Counted from the stretch's first letter, positions 1-6,432 are shown. The stretch: 13,390 nucleotides of DNA from Cyanobacteria bacterium UBA7694 (GCA_002482705.1 DLGM01000171.1:2378-15767); one strand, 5' to 3'. A program made the numbers and translations. Notes: generated by a model not told the origin, from the sequence alone.

Positions 1-203
1 CCGTTGAATCCTGCGCCAATCTGCTGACCAGCCTGGTGTCTGTGGGTGTGGGGTTGACCTTTGGGGCCATCGCCACCCATTTTGACATTTTTGTGGGCTA
101 TCGCTATCTGGCGGTGTTATTGCTGGGCGGCAGCCTGGTGTGGTTATTATGGCCCAAGGCATTGCAATCCCAAGACAAGGCTGATGATAGACACTCAGAT
201 TAG
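1..203 (+). CDS. C-terminal fragment of a multi-pass membrane protein, probably an MFS transporter
   Basis: This is the last 66 codons of a gene that begins before the window; the reading frame starts at base 3 and ends at TAG 201-203. The fragment has two hydrophobic stretches, roughly LLTSLVSVGVGLTFGAIA and YLAVLLLGGSLVWLLW, joined by a short loop (THFDIFVGYR). It ends in a charged, cytoplasm-like tail (QSQDKADDRHSD). The pattern of a small-residue helix with GA, a loop, a final Leu/Val helix and a basic/acidic tail is typical of helices 11 and 12 of major facilitator superfamily permeases, so a substrate exporter or importer is the likeliest identity. No substrate can be inferred. Other 12-helix transporter families would look much the same from this little sequence. 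Its stop codon overlaps that of the convergent minus-strand gene by 4 nt, and no terminator is visible between them. Confidence 0.55.
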   Translation, partial: VESCANLLTSLVSVGVGLTFGAIATHFDIFVGYRYLAVLLLGGSLVWLLWPKALQSQDKADDRHSD

Positions 204-1561
204 GATCGATAGGTGTTGGGGCTACCTACAGCCTCCTTGTGTGCGTCTTTGGTTCCAAAGAAAACCATGGCTTCTGCATTTTCTGAAGGCTTAAACTGTC
301 GGTAGGTGGGATCAATGACTGAGATTGTGTCGTTGGCCGTCAATTCTACCCAAGCATGATAACCGTCATCTTTTCCATTACTGCACAGTTTCATTGAAGG
401 AGGGGCATTGTCTGTGTTGAGTTCAAACAAGCAATTAACCATGTACTGGCAGAGGTAACTCCCTTTTTCACAGCCACCGTCTTTGCCAAAGTTCGCTATT
501 GTATATGAATCCACAGAAGGGGAGCCAAGGTTACCCAATTCTTGTTTGTCAATTTCAAACATGGCTTGAGCTATGCCGTTCTGAAATTCGGGATTAGTAA
601 CAATAGCCTGTACTAATGCGGTGGCAGTTAACCCCTTTTTGAATTCAGCTGCGACACTGTCTGATATGCCCTTTAAATTCATTGCATCATGGATCGCTTC
701 CCAGTTTTTACCTTGAATTTTGCTGATCTTGTCCCAAGGGGTGTTCACACCGGTTATGGTTGGCCGCTGCTCTTCAAATAAATTAGGCTGATATAAATCA
801 GGAAGATTATCATCATCAGATGATCCTTTGAAACAGACTCCCCCTAAGGCTCCACTGTCATTAAGACCTATTTTCTTGGGATCTTGAATCACCTGCCCTG
901 AGGAATGATCAATGGCGATGGCACCCTGATAACCCACCACTTGGGCCACTTCAATCCCGGCGGCTTGTAGCTGTTGTTTGACTTGATCGACCAAGGTTTG
1001 TGACTGGCAACTGGTGAGTTCAAGGGTGCCCAGTTTTTGAATCCCTTGGGCTTTGAGATATTGGGCCAACTGCTGTGGGGTTTGCCCCCCAATCGTGTCT
1101 CCATTACCGTGGGCCAGAATTTTGAGTGTGCCTTCCGAGCCGGGGAGCCTATCCCTGTCAAAAACCGACATGCTGGTTTTGGCTCGCAGGCTTTGGCCAC
1201 TTTGTAAGACCGTTGTATCCTGTTCTCCCAATCTAAGGACGGCATTTTGAGACACCGGAGCCAAAGATTGGCGGGCCTGTTCTAGGGTTTGGGGTGTGAG
1301 AGAGCCTCGTACTCGTAAAACGGGCATTTCTTTGCTGCGCTGATGGAGCGTTTCTACGGGGGTTTGGTCAAGCTCCTGCTGCAATTTTTCGAGAGTGGGT
1401 TGGAGCTCTAGGGGTTTGTGCGAAGGAGTGGTCCGTGTGAGGTGAGGTGATGTCAGTGTGGGCTTTGTAAGCTGAGAGGGTGGGGCTGGGGTACGGATAG
1501 CGGAAACTTTTGTGGGCGCAATTGTAGACTCTGAGGGCGAAATACCTATTTGTCGCAGCAT
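200..1561 (-). CDS. Modular cysteine-protease protein: C80/caspase-like autoprocessing domain plus C-terminal transglutaminase/papain-like domain
   Basis: A 453-aa protein with no signal peptide or membrane segment. Residues 1-60 are rich in Pro, Thr and Ser and look disordered. Residues about 145-222 resemble the MARTX/Clostridium-toxin cysteine protease (peptidase C80, clan CD): a strand ending in LKILAHGNGD with candidate catalytic His151, then IGGQTPQQLAQYLK, then LGTLELTSCQSQ with candidate nucleophile Cys185, then a further alpha/beta unit. In known toxins such domains cut the protein and release an effector. Residues about 360-425 have a transglutaminase/papain-like layout: YLCQYMV (Cys371), YHAWVEL (His402, Trp404) and VIDPTYRQF (Asp417). 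The C-terminal half (about 200-880) is clearly AT-richer (33-43% GC in the lines I counted) than the N-terminal half (48-58%). The change falls near residue 228, at the edge of the C80-like domain, which suggests a swapped-in module. The ATG has a good AGGA site at 1569-1572 (7-nt spacing). I infer a polymorphic toxin or host-directed effector; no immunity gene is recognisable next to it. Family assignments are by eye. Confidence 0.6.
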   Translation of the reverse strand: MLRQIGISPSESTIAPTKVSAIRTPAPPSQLTKPTLTSPHLTRTTPSHKPLELQPTLEKLQQELDQTPVETLHQRSKEMPVLRVRGSLTPQTLEQARQSLAPVSQNAVLRLGEQDTTVLQSGQSLRAKTSMSVFDRDRLPGSEGTLKILAHGNGDTIGGQTPQQLAQYLKAQGIQKLGTLELTSCQSQTLVDQVKQQLQAAGIEVAQVVGYQGAIAIDHSSGQVIQDPKKIGLNDSGALGGVCFKGSSDDDNLPDLYQPNLFEEQRPTITGVNTPWDKISKIQGKNWEAIHDAMNLKGISDSVAAEFKKGLTATALVQAIVTNPEFQNGIAQAMFEIDKQELGNLGSPSVDSYTIANFGKDGGCEKGSYLCQYMVNCLFELNTDNAPPSMKLCSNGKDDGYHAWVELTANDTISVIDPTYRQFKPSENAEAMVFFGTKDAHKEAVGSPNTYRS

Positions 1562-1589
1562 AAAATATTCCTGACCTTGTTTTGGTTTG

Positions 1590-1617
1590 ATTATATCACT
1601 TAAATATATTTATTCAA
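1590..1617 (-). promoter_or_regulatory. Extended -10 sigma70-type promoter for the modular protease gene
   Basis: Read on the minus strand, the -10 box is a perfect TATAAT (1595 to 1590) preceded by TGA, giving the extended form TGnTATAAT. A TTGAAT -35 (1617 to 1612) lies 16 nt upstream. The predicted transcript start near 1583 leaves a leader of about 22 nt containing the AGGA ribosome site. It is one of the two best promoter matches in the window. Confidence 0.6.
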
Positions 1618-1696
1618 GTATTTGGGGTATTTATTGATTGAAGTATCCGAAAATCTACATTTTACGGCCTGTAGTTTATCAGTGGTTGTGTCTGCA

Positions 1697-1822
1697 TCCA
1701 GTTAGGTGGCCTCGGGAAAAGTGGTGAACCTCAAGCGAGGCACTTGCACTTTCCTGTCGCCGGATCTAAAACCGTCTGACTCATTAGATGACCGTGACAA
1801 AGTGCCCGAATCTCTCCAGTTA
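1697..1822. repeat. Short direct repeats flanking the structured RNA candidate
   Basis: TCCAGTTA occurs at 1697-1704 and again at 1815-1822, followed by GG after zero or one base (GTTAGG versus GTTAAGG). The two copies bracket the foldable segment at 1712-1809. This could mark the insertion of a small element, but an 8-mer recurring within about 120 bp is only mildly improbable by chance. Confidence 0.25.
1712..1809 (+). ncRNA. Candidate structured RNA or 5' cis-regulatory element (three-way junction)
   Basis: The segment folds by hand into a closed, compact structure. P1 pairs TCGG 1712-1715 with CCGA 1806-1809. P2 pairs AAGTG 1719-1723 with CACTT 1741-1745, continued by CCTC 1729-1732 with GAGG 1737-1740. 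P2 has a 5-nt GTGAA bulge and an AAGC loop. P3 pairs GCACTTT 1746-1752 with AAAGTGC 1799-1805, then GTC 1756-1758 with GAC 1796-1798, CGG 1761-1763 with CCG 1792-1794, and ATCTAA 1764-1769 with TTAGAT 1784-1789. P2 and P3 abut exactly and P3 abuts the 3' strand of P1, as in a stacked junction. It lies just upstream of the DUF512 gene. A promoter-like TGTTAGAGT at 1836-1844 lies downstream of it, so it may be a separate small RNA rather than part of the DUF512 leader. It matches no riboswitch consensus I can recall with confidence. The strand is assumed; the complement would fold similarly. Confidence 0.4.
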
Positions 1823-1835
1823 AGGGGTTAAAGTG

Positions 1836-1844
1836 TGTTAGAGT
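1836..1844 (+). promoter_or_regulatory. Possible extended -10 promoter of the DUF512 operon
   Basis: TGTTAGAGT fits TGnTAnnnT. The predicted start of transcription, about 1851, lies beyond the in-frame GTG at 1843, so it supports ATG 1879 as the translation start with a leader of roughly 28 nt. No convincing -35 is present, as is usual for extended -10 promoters. Between 1618 and 1696 I see nothing beyond AT-rich spacer. Confidence 0.35.
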
Positions 1845-1878
1845 GAGGATATTCATACCTTTTGGACTTTTAAACGCT

Positions 1879-3258
1879 ATGCCCCGTCGCCACCGCTATA
1901 CCCCCGAAGCCTTCCCCGTTAAAGTTGAGCCCGCCAGCCCTGCTGAAGAAGCAGGCATTCAGACGGGTGACATTATTCTGAGCATCAATGGTGAAGAGGT
2001 CGGTGACTATCTGCAGTTTTATGATCAAATTGCCGATGAATATCTTGAACTCGAATTTTTGCGCCCCGGTGCTGAGGAATCTTACGAGACCGTGATTGTG
2101 CGCGATTATGGTCGCAGTTTGGGGTTGATCCCGAACCCCAGCCCCATGAAAGACGTGGTCGAATGCGAAAACAAATGCGTCTTTTGTTTTATTCACCAGC
2201 AGCCTAAAGGCTTGCGCCGCACTATTTTTATTCGTGATGACGACTACCGCTATTCGTTCAGCCACGGCAACTTTATCACCCTCACCAACCTCACCCAAGG
2301 CGATTGGCAGCGGGTCTACCGTGACCGCCTCAGCCCCCTGAATATCTCGGTGCACTCCATGAGCCCATCGGTGCGCACCCGCTTGATCAAGCACAAGCGC
2401 GCTGGGCGCATCCGCGAACAACTCACCAGCCTGGTCAACCACGACATCTCTTTTCACACCCAAATTGTCTTATGCCCTGACTACAATGATCGCAAAGACC
2501 TCGACCGCACCCTTGAAAAGCTGATGGCCTTTGTGCCCCACCTGCTCAGCGTGTCGATTGTGCCCATTGGCCTAACCCGCTTTCGCGACCATTTGCCCGA
2601 CATGGACACCATGTACACTGAACTGGCAGAAGACACCATTGCCCGTGTCCACCGCTGGCAAAAGGTGTATATCGAAAAATTTGGCACCCCGATTGTGCGG
2701 TTGGCTGATGAATTCTACTGGATGACCGGCCACCCTTACCCGGAATATACCCACTACGAAGACTTTGAACAGCTCGAAGACGGGGTTGGCAGCGTGCGCA
2801 AATTTCTCGACACCTACCAAAATTTTGCCCATAAGCTGCCTGCCAAGCTCAAGCGCCCCACCCGTGTGACGATCATGACCGGGCAAATTGCCGCCGATGT
2901 GCTCACTCCCATCGCTCAGGACGCCTGTCGCCGGGTCGCGAACCTGGAAATGGATATCCACCGCACGTTGAGCGATTTCTGGGGGCCGACGATTACCGTC
3001 ACCGGCCTGTTGACTGGCAAAGATTTGGTGGCCAAGGCCCAGCAGATTGACCTGGGTGATGAAGTCTGGGTGCCCGGCGTGATGGTGCGCAACGACGAAC
3101 AACGTTTCTTGGATGACATGACTGTCACCGAACTTTCCCAAACGCTGGGCCGCCCGGTACGGGTGGTCAATGAGCGGGCGGAAGGCTTTATCAAGGCCAT
3201 CCGGGATCTCAATGCGACCCGGAGGCAGGACCTACTGGCCCTGAAGGCGGTTGTTTAA
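1879..3258 (+). CDS. DUF512-family PDZ/radical-SAM protein
   Basis: A 459-aa protein, the usual length of the DUF512 family. Residues about 13-58 form a PDZ-like module (KVEPASPAEEAGIQTGDIIL, then INGEEV). It is followed by a radical-SAM-type cysteine cluster, CENKCVFCF, with Cys96, Cys100 and Cys103 in CX3CX2C spacing to bind a 4Fe-4S cluster and S-adenosylmethionine. The family hallmark FIHQQPKGLRRTIFIRDDDY follows, then GNFITLTNL at 130-138. The C-terminal DUF512 domain (about 290-435) includes VTIMTGQIAADVL and ITVTGLLTGKDL. The family is annotated as an Fe-S oxidoreductase; the reaction is not established to my knowledge. The frame opens upstream at GTG 1843, but MPRRHRY at 1879 fits family N-termini and the promoter position better; neither start has a clear Shine-Dalgarno. 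The 3' end overlaps the next gene by 8 nt, so the two are probably co-transcribed and translationally coupled. Confidence 0.9.
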   Translation: MPRRHRYTPEAFPVKVEPASPAEEAGIQTGDIILSINGEEVGDYLQFYDQIADEYLELEFLRPGAEESYETVIVRDYGRSLGLIPNPSPMKDVVECENKCVFCFIHQQPKGLRRTIFIRDDDYRYSFSHGNFITLTNLTQGDWQRVYRDRLSPLNISVHSMSPSVRTRLIKHKRAGRIREQLTSLVNHDISFHTQIVLCPDYNDRKDLDRTLEKLMAFVPHLLSVSIVPIGLTRFRDHLPDMDTMYTELAEDTIARVHRWQKVYIEKFGTPIVRLADEFYWMTGHPYPEYTHYEDFEQLEDGVGSVRKFLDTYQNFAHKLPAKLKRPTRVTIMTGQIAADVLTPIAQDACRRVANLEMDIHRTLSDFWGPTITVTGLLTGKDLVAKAQQIDLGDEVWVPGVMVRNDEQRFLDDMTVTELSQTLGRPVRVVNERAEGFIKAIRDLNATRRQDLLALKAVV

Positions 3259-4015
3259 CAAGCCCTGGTCGCTGATTCGTTTTTACTTTCAGTGTATCAG
3301 TGCCTATTTCCGTCCTGGGGCCACTTGGAGTGTGCGTACACCCCTCAATTTGGGTTTGCGGATTCTGTATTGGTTTTGCAACTGGTGTTATTTCTGTTTT
3401 TTAAACACCGCTGAAGTTTTGGCGTTTGCTGGGCATGGTTCCTTACGCGTCCAAGATCGGGCTTTGTACCGCCGTTACCGCTTTCCCAACCAGTTTTGGA
3501 TTGCCCTGACCGAAGGGTTAAAAGTTGAACGCCCGGAAACGCTGTACCGCCTCACGTACGGAGAAACCTCCTGGTTTGGCATTCGCTCGGCCTTAAAGGC
3601 TGTGAAGGCCACCGCTGACGACATTTTCTACGATTTGGGCTGTGGTACTGGGCGCAATGTCTTTTTTGCCCGGATTGAATATGGCATGCAGGCTGTCGGC
3701 ATTGACCTCTTGCCGACTTTTGTCAACCATGCCAATGGGGTGGTACAGGAACTGAACTTGGATCGCATTGTTTTTCACGAACAGGATGCCTTTCAAACCG
3801 ATCTGCGTACCGCCACAATTGTGTATGTCACGGCCAACTGCTTTGATCAGGAGTGTTTAGACAAGCTCTACCAGACGCTGGCCGCTTTGCCCGTGGGGGC
3901 ACGGGTGATCAGCACGGCGCGCCCCCTGGCTGCGCCGGTATTGCGGGTGACCGGGAGCCAGCGCCAGTTCTTTTCATGGGGCCTTGATGAGGTTTTTTAT
4001 CACGAACGAATCTAG
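3251..4015 (+). CDS. Membrane-anchored SAM-dependent methyltransferase, DOT1-like class I fold
   Basis: A 254-aa protein with two parts. Residues about 33-60 are a hydrophobic, aromatic- and Cys-rich stretch (ILYWFCNWCYFCFLNTAEVL) that looks like a membrane anchor. Residues about 100-225 form a class I methyltransferase core: motif I FYDLGCGTGRNVFFA (DLGCGTG at 128-134), an acidic strand end VGID (Asp152) for the ribose hydroxyls, EQDAF at 177-181, VYVTANCFDQ at 191-200, and the strand GARVIST. The DLGCGTG...NCFD order and the lack of other known-family marks resemble bacterial proteins matching the DOT1 histone-methyltransferase profile, but the substrate is unknown. The start is TTG 3251, inside the end of the DUF512 gene, with AAGGCGG almost touching it; GTG 3332 is an alternative that would shorten the N-terminus before the hydrophobic stretch. 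The overlap with DUF512 implies an operon. Confidence 0.75.
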   Translation: MFNKPWSLIRFYFQCISAYFRPGATWSVRTPLNLGLRILYWFCNWCYFCFLNTAEVLAFAGHGSLRVQDRALYRRYRFPNQFWIALTEGLKVERPETLYRLTYGETSWFGIRSALKAVKATADDIFYDLGCGTGRNVFFARIEYGMQAVGIDLLPTFVNHANGVVQELNLDRIVFHEQDAFQTDLRTATIVYVTANCFDQECLDKLYQTLAALPVGARVISTARPLAAPVLRVTGSQRQFFSWGLDEVFYHERI

Positions 4016-4023
4016 AGGTGTTC

Positions 4024-4104
4024 ATGTCCAAGGGGGCTGATGTGCTTGAGAGTGTCCCCAGAGCTTTAGAATGGGGACATAAGGCCTGTCAGTTTTATAT
4101 TTGA
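4024..4104 (+). CDS. Possible 26-aa small ORF after the methyltransferase
   Basis: ATG 4024 opens 9 nt after the methyltransferase stop and is preceded by AGAGG at 4014-4018 with 5-nt spacing, a better ribosome site than several large genes here have. It runs to TGA 4102-4104 and encodes MSKGADVLESVPRALEWGHK followed by ACQFYI. No family is recognised. It overlaps the inverted repeat at 4053-4079, so it could equally be chance sequence. Confidence 0.2.
   Translation: MSKGADVLESVPRALEWGHKACQFYI
4053..4079. promoter_or_regulatory. Perfect inverted repeat, candidate operator
   Basis: TGTCCCCA (4053-4060) and TGGGGACA (4072-4079) are perfect 8-bp arms separated by 11 nt, about 95 bp upstream of the TetR-family gene. 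Symmetric sites of this size are typical targets of TetR dimers, so autoregulation is possible. As an RNA it would form a stable hairpin after the methyltransferase gene, but no U-run follows, so an intrinsic terminator is unlikely. Confidence 0.35.
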
Positions 4105-4162
4105 TGGCGACTTCCCGGTGATTCAAGGTGAATTTTGCTCCTCATTGGGCCTTTAAATCAGG

Positions 4163-4168
4163 TATGAT
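4163..4168 (+). promoter_or_regulatory. -10 box placed 6 nt before the TetR start codon
   Basis: TATGAT is followed by GCAAAC and then ATG 4175, so transcription should start at or within a base or two of the start codon, giving a leaderless mRNA. Only a weak AGGT, 11 nt away, could serve as a ribosome site. No good -35 at 16-18 nt is seen. Confidence 0.35.
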
Positions 4169-4174
4169 GCAAAC

Positions 4175-4945
4175 ATGGCAGAACACAATGTAGACTCTCT
4201 CGATGAATTGGAACAACTGGAACAGCGCCTGGCGGGCAGCCTCGATGCCACGCCTGCTCTTAACCATTTGCCAGCACCCCGTCAACTCAAACGGGCTCGC
4301 CGTGAAGTGCGCCGTCGCCCGGTGGGCCCCCCGCAACCCAAACAGGGGTATCACCATGGTGACTTGGCGCGGGCACTGATTGACGGAGCCATTACCCTGA
4401 TCAATGAGCAGGGCCCGCGTGGCTGGAGTTTACGGGCCGTTGCTAAACTGGCTGGGGTGAGCCCGGCAGCCCCCTATCGCCATTTTGCCGACAAAGAAGC
4501 TTTGCTGGCAGCGGTGGCCGAAGAGGGTTTTCTGATGTTACAGGAGTTTATGGACGAGGATATTCCTGAAGGGCTGGCTCCCCGCCCCCGCTTAGAGCGT
4601 CTGGGTTTGGCCTATGTGCGTTTTGCCCAACGCCATCCAGCCCACTTTCGCGTCATGTTTGGCCCCGACATTGAGAACAAACCGTCTTACACGGGCCTGT
4701 ATGAAGCGTCCCAACAAACGTTCACCCGTATCTTAGAGAATTTTGAGGCCCTCTGTACCCGTGGCGAATTAGCTGGGCATGACCCCGAGGTTTTAACCCT
4801 GGCCTTTTGGGCCCAAATCCATGGCCTGACCTCGCTGATTCTCGACCGCCAGGTGGCGGTAGATACCCTGGGTGACGGCACGATTCCGGGCCTGGCCAAT
4901 ACCCTAATGACCCTGTTGCTCAACGGGATGGCTCATCCTCAATAG
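4175..4945 (+). CDS. TetR-family transcriptional regulator with WHG-type C-terminal domain
   Basis: A 256-aa one-component regulator. The DNA-binding domain spans about 59-120: YHHGDLARALIDGAITLINE, then the helix-turn-helix SLRAVAKLAGVSPAAPYRHF (85-104) and ADKEALLAAVAEEGF. The C-terminal ligand/dimer domain carries the WHG signature region (FWAQIHGLTSLIL, 211-223), which places it in the TetR_C/WHG subgroup. The N-terminus is unusual: about 58 residues precede the domain, first an acidic Glu/Leu helix (DELEQLEQRLAG) and then an Arg-rich basic stretch (RQLKRARREVRRRP). Such extensions are rare in this family and could give extra DNA contacts. The gene is convergent with the SDR gene and their 3' ends overlap by 7 nt. 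The inverted repeat at 4053-4079 is the only obvious nearby operator candidate. The ligand is unknown. Confidence 0.88.
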   Translation: MAEHNVDSLDELEQLEQRLAGSLDATPALNHLPAPRQLKRARREVRRRPVGPPQPKQGYHHGDLARALIDGAITLINEQGPRGWSLRAVAKLAGVSPAAPYRHFADKEALLAAVAEEGFLMLQEFMDEDIPEGLAPRPRLERLGLAYVRFAQRHPAHFRVMFGPDIENKPSYTGLYEASQQTFTRILENFEALCTRGELAGHDPEVLTLAFWAQIHGLTSLILDRQVAVDTLGDGTIPGLANTLMTLLLNGMAHPQ

Positions 4946-6375
4946 GCCACGTCGACCTCGGCCAAATAGCGCTGAAAGCCCTGCATGACAAACAGATGGG
5001 CAATGGCCTGGGTGCGGTTGTAAATAAACCACGGCAGGCGGGGGGTAAAGTCGTGGATGGCGGCCAGTACGTATTGGCCATTGAGCACTTCCCGGAACTC
5101 TAAGCGTCCCCGCAGTGGAGAGCGGGTATCAGCCAAAAGCCCCCCGGTGACATAAAACAGAGTGCGATCGGGGGTGCTGCGCTCGGACGAATAGCTGAGC
5201 ACCAGCAGCGGCTTTTTTAAAAACTTAAGGTAAAAATAACAGGTTCGTTCCGTGTCGACTTCGACAATCACAAACGGGTACATAAAGCGCGGCAGCCAAA
5301 TGGTGTATTTTTCGGCGACCCAAACGGCATTTTTGCCGTGGGGCAGGGGTAGACGTTGGACGGAGCGCACATCGTTAAAGCGTTCATGGGCGCGCAAGCC
5401 ATCGGTCAACTGTAAGCTTTGCGTATACTTGGTGCGCACTTGGGGTTTGGCTTCTGGGCGGCTCTGTAAGTCTTGTTTATAGGCCAGAGCGGTGTGAATG
5501 GCTGCTTCAATGGACATGCCCGGTTGGCCAAGGCGCTCTTGCAGCAGACGATTGTGGGTGACCATTGGATGGCGCAGGCTCTCGACCAGCGGATCGACCA
5601 ACTCGCGCGGGGTCTCACTGATAATACTGACCCAAAATCGTGACAGGCGTGCGTATTCTAAGGGCACTGACAAAATCCAGCGCCGTAGCTTCATGGCTTT
5701 GGCGGTCAGGCGCAATAAATCGAGGTAGCTGAGCACGTCTGGGCCGCCAATATCAAAGGCCCGGTGGTAAACTTCGGGGTTGCCAATACAACTGCGCAGT
5801 AATGTGATCACATCATCCACGGCAATCGGTTGGGTCATGGAGCGGGTCCAACTTGGGCACACCATGATCGGTAGGCGTTTGACCAGCTTTTCAATAATTT
5901 GAAAGGAGGAACCACGCGGCCCGACAATCAGGGAGGCCCGTACATTGGTCACGGGTACGCCATGGGAAGCCAGGGTCTTTTCCACTTCATAACGGCTCTG
6001 CAAATGTTCGGACAGATCTTTGCCGTCGGGAATAATGCCCCCGAGGTAAATGATTTGTTGGATGCCTGCATCAGCGGCGGCCCGGGCAAAATTGTCGGCC
6101 AGGATCAGGTCCATGTCGCGGAAGCTGCCCTGGGTGAGACGCGCATGGGGCATCATCGAGTGCACCAGATAAAAGGCGTAGTCGGCTCCCGCCAAGGCTT
6201 TTTCAGCCTGTAAGAGCGAAAAGAGGTCGCAGACGCGCCACTCTAAGCCCGGTGTGCTCGGTTTAATCGCTCGGGCCAAACCAATGACGTCATAATCGGG
6301 CAGCAATGCTTCGGTCAGGCGTTGACCAATAAAGCCACTGGCTCCGGCAATGACAACCCGCGCCCGTGTTCCCAT
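4939..6375 (-). CDS. NAD(P)-binding SDR/epimerase-like protein with C-terminal DUF2867 domain
   Basis: A 478-aa protein. Residues 6-36 form the Rossmann nucleotide-binding motif, VVIAGASGFIGQRL (Gly11, Gly14, Gly17) and VIGLARA, as in atypical SDRs of the YbjT/NmrA kind. DYAFYLVHSMM (65-75), QQIIYLGGI (106-114) and SRYEVEKTLASHGVPVTNVR (127-146) follow, with the usual Tyr129/Lys133 positions seen as YEVEK. After a linker (about 300-345), the tail at about 346-470 matches the DUF2867 type: LFYVTGGLLAD, GRLEFREV, AAIHDFTPRLPWFIYNRTQA and HLFVMQGFQRYL. The fusion and length are usual for this family, and the substrate is not known. The frame is open for 56 codons further upstream, but ATG 6375 has a strong AAGGGGG site (6383-6389, 7-nt spacing) and starts right at the Rossmann strand. 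It is divergent from the TrmH gene across a 72-bp spacer. Confidence 0.88.
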   Translation of the reverse strand: MGTRARVVIAGASGFIGQRLTEALLPDYDVIGLARAIKPSTPGLEWRVCDLFSLLQAEKALAGADYAFYLVHSMMPHARLTQGSFRDMDLILADNFARAAADAGIQQIIYLGGIIPDGKDLSEHLQSRYEVEKTLASHGVPVTNVRASLIVGPRGSSFQIIEKLVKRLPIMVCPSWTRSMTQPIAVDDVITLLRSCIGNPEVYHRAFDIGGPDVLSYLDLLRLTAKAMKLRRWILSVPLEYARLSRFWVSIISETPRELVDPLVESLRHPMVTHNRLLQERLGQPGMSIEAAIHTALAYKQDLQSRPEAKPQVRTKYTQSLQLTDGLRAHERFNDVRSVQRLPLPHGKNAVWVAEKYTIWLPRFMYPFVIVEVDTERTCYFYLKFLKKPLLVLSYSSERSTPDRTLFYVTGGLLADTRSPLRGRLEFREVLNGQYVLAAIHDFTPRLPWFIYNRTQAIAHLFVMQGFQRYLAEVDVAY

Positions 6376-6382
6376 CGATATA

Positions 6383-6408
6383 CCCCCTTGTGCGCCTTTA
6401 TCATAACA
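6383..6408 (-). promoter_or_regulatory. Extended -10 promoter and ribosome site of the SDR gene
   Basis: On the minus strand TGTTATGAT (6408 to 6400) is an extended -10, followed about 11 nt later by AAGGGGG (6389 to 6383), 7 nt before ATG 6375. A TTGACC lies 14 nt upstream of the -10, too close to be an ideal -35. The arrangement fixes the start codon. Confidence 0.5.
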
Positions 6409-6432
6409 CAGGCCCCAAGGGTCAAAATATGC

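Noticed and set aside
1697..1812. Cobalamin riboswitch
   Set aside because: GGGAAAAGTGGTGAA and a later CTGT recall parts of the B12 box, but the conserved GCCCCCGC-ACTGT core is missing, the pairing differs, and the downstream gene has no B12 link.
1562..1825. Integron attC-like site
   Set aside because: GTTAGGT at 1701-1707 fits GTTRRRY, but no matching RYYYAAC inverse core lies within range on the same strand, and there are no cassette genes.
1843..1878. GTG 1843 as start of the DUF512 protein
   Set aside because: It would overlap the likely -10 element at 1836-1844 and adds 12 residues not typical of the family; ATG 1879 is preferred, though not proven.
2572..3141. 189-aa minus-strand open frame within the DUF512 gene
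   Set aside because: It lies wholly opposite strongly family-like coding sequence, has no recognisable motif and no ribosome site; it is a codon-bias shadow.
4053..4100. Intrinsic terminator after the methyltransferase gene
   Set aside because: The 8-bp hairpin is not followed by a T-run; the next T-rich stretch is more than 10 nt away and interrupted.
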